Source of the DNA: PALSA-505 sp035308365
Lineage (GTDB): Bacteria; Actinomycetota; Actinomycetes; Streptosporangiales; Streptosporangiaceae
Assembly: GCA_035308365.1 (NCBI GenBank)
Contig: DATGGU010000205.1
Location: 1-33,719 of the forward strand
Length of the DNA: 33,719 nucleotides
Reading direction: 5' to 3'
Position numbers and translations under genes: made by a program. How positions within the stretch are numbered: the stretch's first letter is position 1; each line of letters begins with the position of its first letter. The notes below the pieces were generated by a model. That model had not been told where the DNA came from. It did not search any database and was given only the letters and a program-made list of their open reading frames with translations. Positions 31,783 through 33,719 of the stretch are shown in pieces.

Positions 31783-33462
31783 TCAGTGCAGCAGCCCGTA
31801 GATGAGCAGCTCGCCTGATGTTCCGGCGAAGACCCGCCCGTCGGCGATGGCCGGCAGCGTGAAGTTGCCGTAACTGGGGATCGCATCACGGCTCGGGTCC
31901 TGCGTGGTGCTGTACAGCTCGTCGGCGAGGTTGCTGGCCGAGTAGGCGCGCAGCGCCGGCCCCTTCTCCTGGTCGAGGATCCAGACGATCGCGCTGGCCG
32001 GGTTGCTGCCGTTGCTCGACCCGACCGGAATGCCGCCGGGATAGACCATCGTCTGGCCCGCCTGTGACGAGGGCTTGGCGGCGATCCGCCCGCCCGCCAG
32101 GGGCCACGCCTTCAGCTGGTCGGCTTCCCCGGCGACGTAGACGTACTGGCCGGACGGGCCGGTCCAGGTCGTCTCGGCGCTCCAGACGCCACCCCGCACG
32201 GTCTGCGGCGCAGTCTCCTGGACGATGTGGTCGACATGGGTGTCGTTCATGCGTGAGCAGGGGTGCGAGATCGTGGTGTAGCCGCCGAAGCTGGACCGGC
32301 TGAGCACGTCGAAGGCGCCTTCCTTGCCGATCGCGATGATCTCCTTCGGCAGCAGCAGCGGCGCCCCGGAGCCGAAGTCCTGGTCCTTGTCCGCCAGGCA
32401 GGCCTGGAAGAAGGGGGTGAAGTAGTTTTTCACCACCAGCGTCCCCCTGCCGGGCTTCATCTCCAGCACGCTGTCGCTGGCGTCCCGCCCGCCCGACGCC
32501 AGGTCGAAGGTGCCATCGCCGGTGATGAAGACGAGGTCGCCGGACTTGGTGGCGGCCAGCCCGGTCGCCGCCTGCCACACGCCGCCGCTCACCCCGTCGG
32601 GGGAGGTGTTGTAGACCACCACCCGGTGCAGGTCGCCGGCCTGGTAGCCGAGAATCCAGCCGTGGAAGGGGTTCCGGTCGCAGTAGGAGGCGAACGCGGC
32701 GTACACGACTCCGTGGTCGAGCAGCAGCGCCGCGTGCTGCTGCTCCTCGCGGGCGGAGAACGCGACCACCCCGTGGCTCGACCCCATCCCGGTGCCGCGC
32801 ACCGACGCGCTGATCAGCACCGGGCGCATCCGGTCGCGGCCGGTGGTGATGTCGATGGCGTGCAGGTAATCCACGATCGTCCCTGACGCGTCCATCGCCG
32901 CGATCACGTAGAGGGTGCCGGTATCCCGGTCAATCACCGGCGTCCCGGTAATGCCGAACCCCGGGACCACGGAGTCGCAGGCCAGAGCCTTGTCCGGCAC
33001 CGGGACCGCGCCGTTCACCAGGAACGAGGTATGCCAGAGCGGGGCCGGCGCCCTGCCGGTGGCATCGGCGTCAAAGGCATAGACGCTGTCGGTCTCGGTC
33101 GCCACGATCACGACGTTGTGCAGCCTGCCATCCACCCGCAGCCCCGGCAGGAACAGCGGCTGGGCGTAGATCTTGCCGTCCACCGGGTAGGAGACCACCT
33201 TGCCGAAGCTGGCGACGCGGACATTGTGGTCGTTGAGAATCGTCTCGTGGCCGTTCCAGCCGACGCGGCTGTTACTGCCCCGCTGGGTGAGCAGCGCGGT
33301 GTCCGATGGCGCCGCCGGGTCAGCGGGGATCCGGTACGCGGCCGGGCTGACGACCGCATGCCCGGACCAGTTCAGGGCCGCGCCGCTGGCATTGCTACAG
33401 GACGTGACCAGGCCTGCCGTCAGCGTGGCAAGGCCAAGGCGCGTCCGACGGCTGCAGGTCAT
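31783..33462 (-). CDS. Secreted beta-propeller (PQQ-like repeat) lipoprotein
   Basis: Exported lipoprotein of 559 residues: basic start (SRRTR), hydrophobic stretch and lipobox LVTSC (Cys22). The rest looks like a beta-propeller with repeated blade-like phrases: VVIVATETDSVYAFDAD, GTPVIDRDTGTLYVIAAMD, GDLVFITGDGTFD, YVYVAGEADQLKAWPL and GRVFAGTSGELLIYG. Such proteins bind ligands or scaffold assemblies; the residues for PQQ catalysis cannot be confirmed. AAGGTGG stands ahead of the ATG. A ROK-type operator lies 47 bases upstream, placing it in the amino-sugar regulon, where it could help bind polymer or oligomers at the cell surface (inference). Confidence 0.83.
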   Translation of the reverse strand: MTCSRRTRLGLATLTAGLVTSCSNASGAALNWSGHAVVSPAAYRIPADPAAPSDTALLTQRGSNSRVGWNGHETILNDHNVRVASFGKVVSYPVDGKIYAQPLFLPGLRVDGRLHNVVIVATETDSVYAFDADATGRAPAPLWHTSFLVNGAVPVPDKALACDSVVPGFGITGTPVIDRDTGTLYVIAAMDASGTIVDYLHAIDITTGRDRMRPVLISASVRGTGMGSSHGVVAFSAREEQQHAALLLDHGVVYAAFASYCDRNPFHGWILGYQAGDLHRVVVYNTSPDGVSGGVWQAATGLAATKSGDLVFITGDGTFDLASGGRDASDSVLEMKPGRGTLVVKNYFTPFFQACLADKDQDFGSGAPLLLPKEIIAIGKEGAFDVLSRSSFGGYTTISHPCSRMNDTHVDHIVQETAPQTVRGGVWSAETTWTGPSGQYVYVAGEADQLKAWPLAGGRIAAKPSSQAGQTMVYPGGIPVGSSNGSNPASAIVWILDQEKGPALRAYSASNLADELYSTTQDPSRDAIPSYGNFTLPAIADGRVFAGTSGELLIYGLLH

Positions 33463-33509
33463 CCGGTTACCACCTTCTACCCACGCACGAGATCAGATTC
33501 TCACTCGTT

Positions 33510-33534
33510 ATAGTTAGGAAGTATTCCTAACCAG
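33510..33534. promoter_or_regulatory. Operator 3 (ROK repressor site) before the lipoprotein operon
   Basis: Left arm ATAGTTAGGA is identical to operators 1 and 2; after the five-base spacer AGTAT the right arm TCCTAACCAG pairs at eight of ten positions, including TTAGGA/TCCTAA. It lies 47 bases upstream of the lipoprotein start. It is about 9.6 kb from the regulator gene, so it extends the regulon to the right end of the window. Confidence 0.8.
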
Positions 33535-33719
33535 ACACATGCTGCCGGATCCATACCCTCCCCGTCCACACAATGGGCCGCAGGCGGCCGCGGCAGGGCC
33601 GGATTCATCACCACCGCCCTCCACCCTGGCAGCATTCTTCCTGTTCAGACAGATCCACACGGACGAGAATCCGGAAGCGCCCTGACCGGCCGGAACCCTC
33701 CTGGCGGCGCCCTGCGCCG
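33535..33719. other. End region; a 48-codon open frame of doubtful status
   Basis: No clear gene. An ATG at 33539 opens a 48-codon plus-strand frame to 33685 that is Pro/Ala-rich and ends FFLFRQIHTDENPEAP. It has no ribosome binding site and begins five bases after operator 3, so it could at best be a leaderless small protein under the same operator. Confidence 0.2.

Noticed and set aside
14194..33534. DasR-type (dre) operators for chitin/GlcNAc control
   Set aside because: No convincing TGGTCTAGACCA-like palindrome was seen before any of the operons; the ROK-type motif is present instead.
33539..33685. 48-codon small protein at the right end
   Set aside because: No ribosome binding site and low-complexity start; kept only as a note in the end-region entry.

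Overview
This window is chromosomal DNA of a high-GC actinobacterium. The evidence is strong G/C bias at third codon positions, many GTG starts and stop/start overlaps, a mycothiol-dependent maleylpyruvate-isomerase-family protein, a DUF3040 protein and an Rv2578c-family radical SAM protein. No rRNA, tRNA, phage or transposase gene was seen, and the genus cannot be fixed from the sequence alone.

Left part (1-14184), a mixed set of genes: the start of an oligopeptide-type ABC ATPase and its solute-binding lipoprotein (minus strand), an isochorismate synthase, a cysteine dioxygenase-rhodanese pair, a radical SAM protein split by an intein at its third cluster cysteine, a DUF3040 membrane protein, a repeat-rich gap (7565-8048), a DHA2 drug-efflux-type transporter, four proteins of unknown function, a mycothiol-dependent enzyme and an FmdB-type zinc ribbon.

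Right part (14194-33534), a sugar-catabolism locus best read as chitosan / glucosamine-oligosaccharide use. A minus-strand operon runs from 23359 to 14194: ROK kinase, solute-binding lipoprotein, two Dpp-type permeases, two ATPases, GH4 6-phospho-glycosidase and BadF-type (glucosamine/GlcNAc-type) kinase, mostly with overlapping or near-abutting genes. A divergent ROK repressor gene (24015) is followed by a plus-strand pair: a secreted GH2 protein with the hallmarks of exo-beta-D-glucosaminidase (CsxA type) and a secreted GH18 chitinase-like enzyme. A second minus-strand operon (33462 to 30300) encodes a beta-propeller lipoprotein, a truncated PIG-L/LmbE deacetylase and an MFS transporter. Matching 25-bp inverted repeats (arms ATAGTTAGGA / TCCTAACTAT) stand before the kinase-transporter operon, the ROK gene and the lipoprotein operon, with a degraded copy before the GH2 gene. 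They look like one ROK regulon: polymer is cut outside the cell, oligomers are imported, phosphorylated, and split inside.

Unexplained structure: a 69-bp element present twice (7942, 25501) that folds into one long hairpin whose differences keep G-U pairing on the plus strand only; a 60/66-bp tandem repeat between two operators; a composite 172-bp repeat after the DUF3040 gene; and strong hairpins directly after both solute-binding-protein genes.
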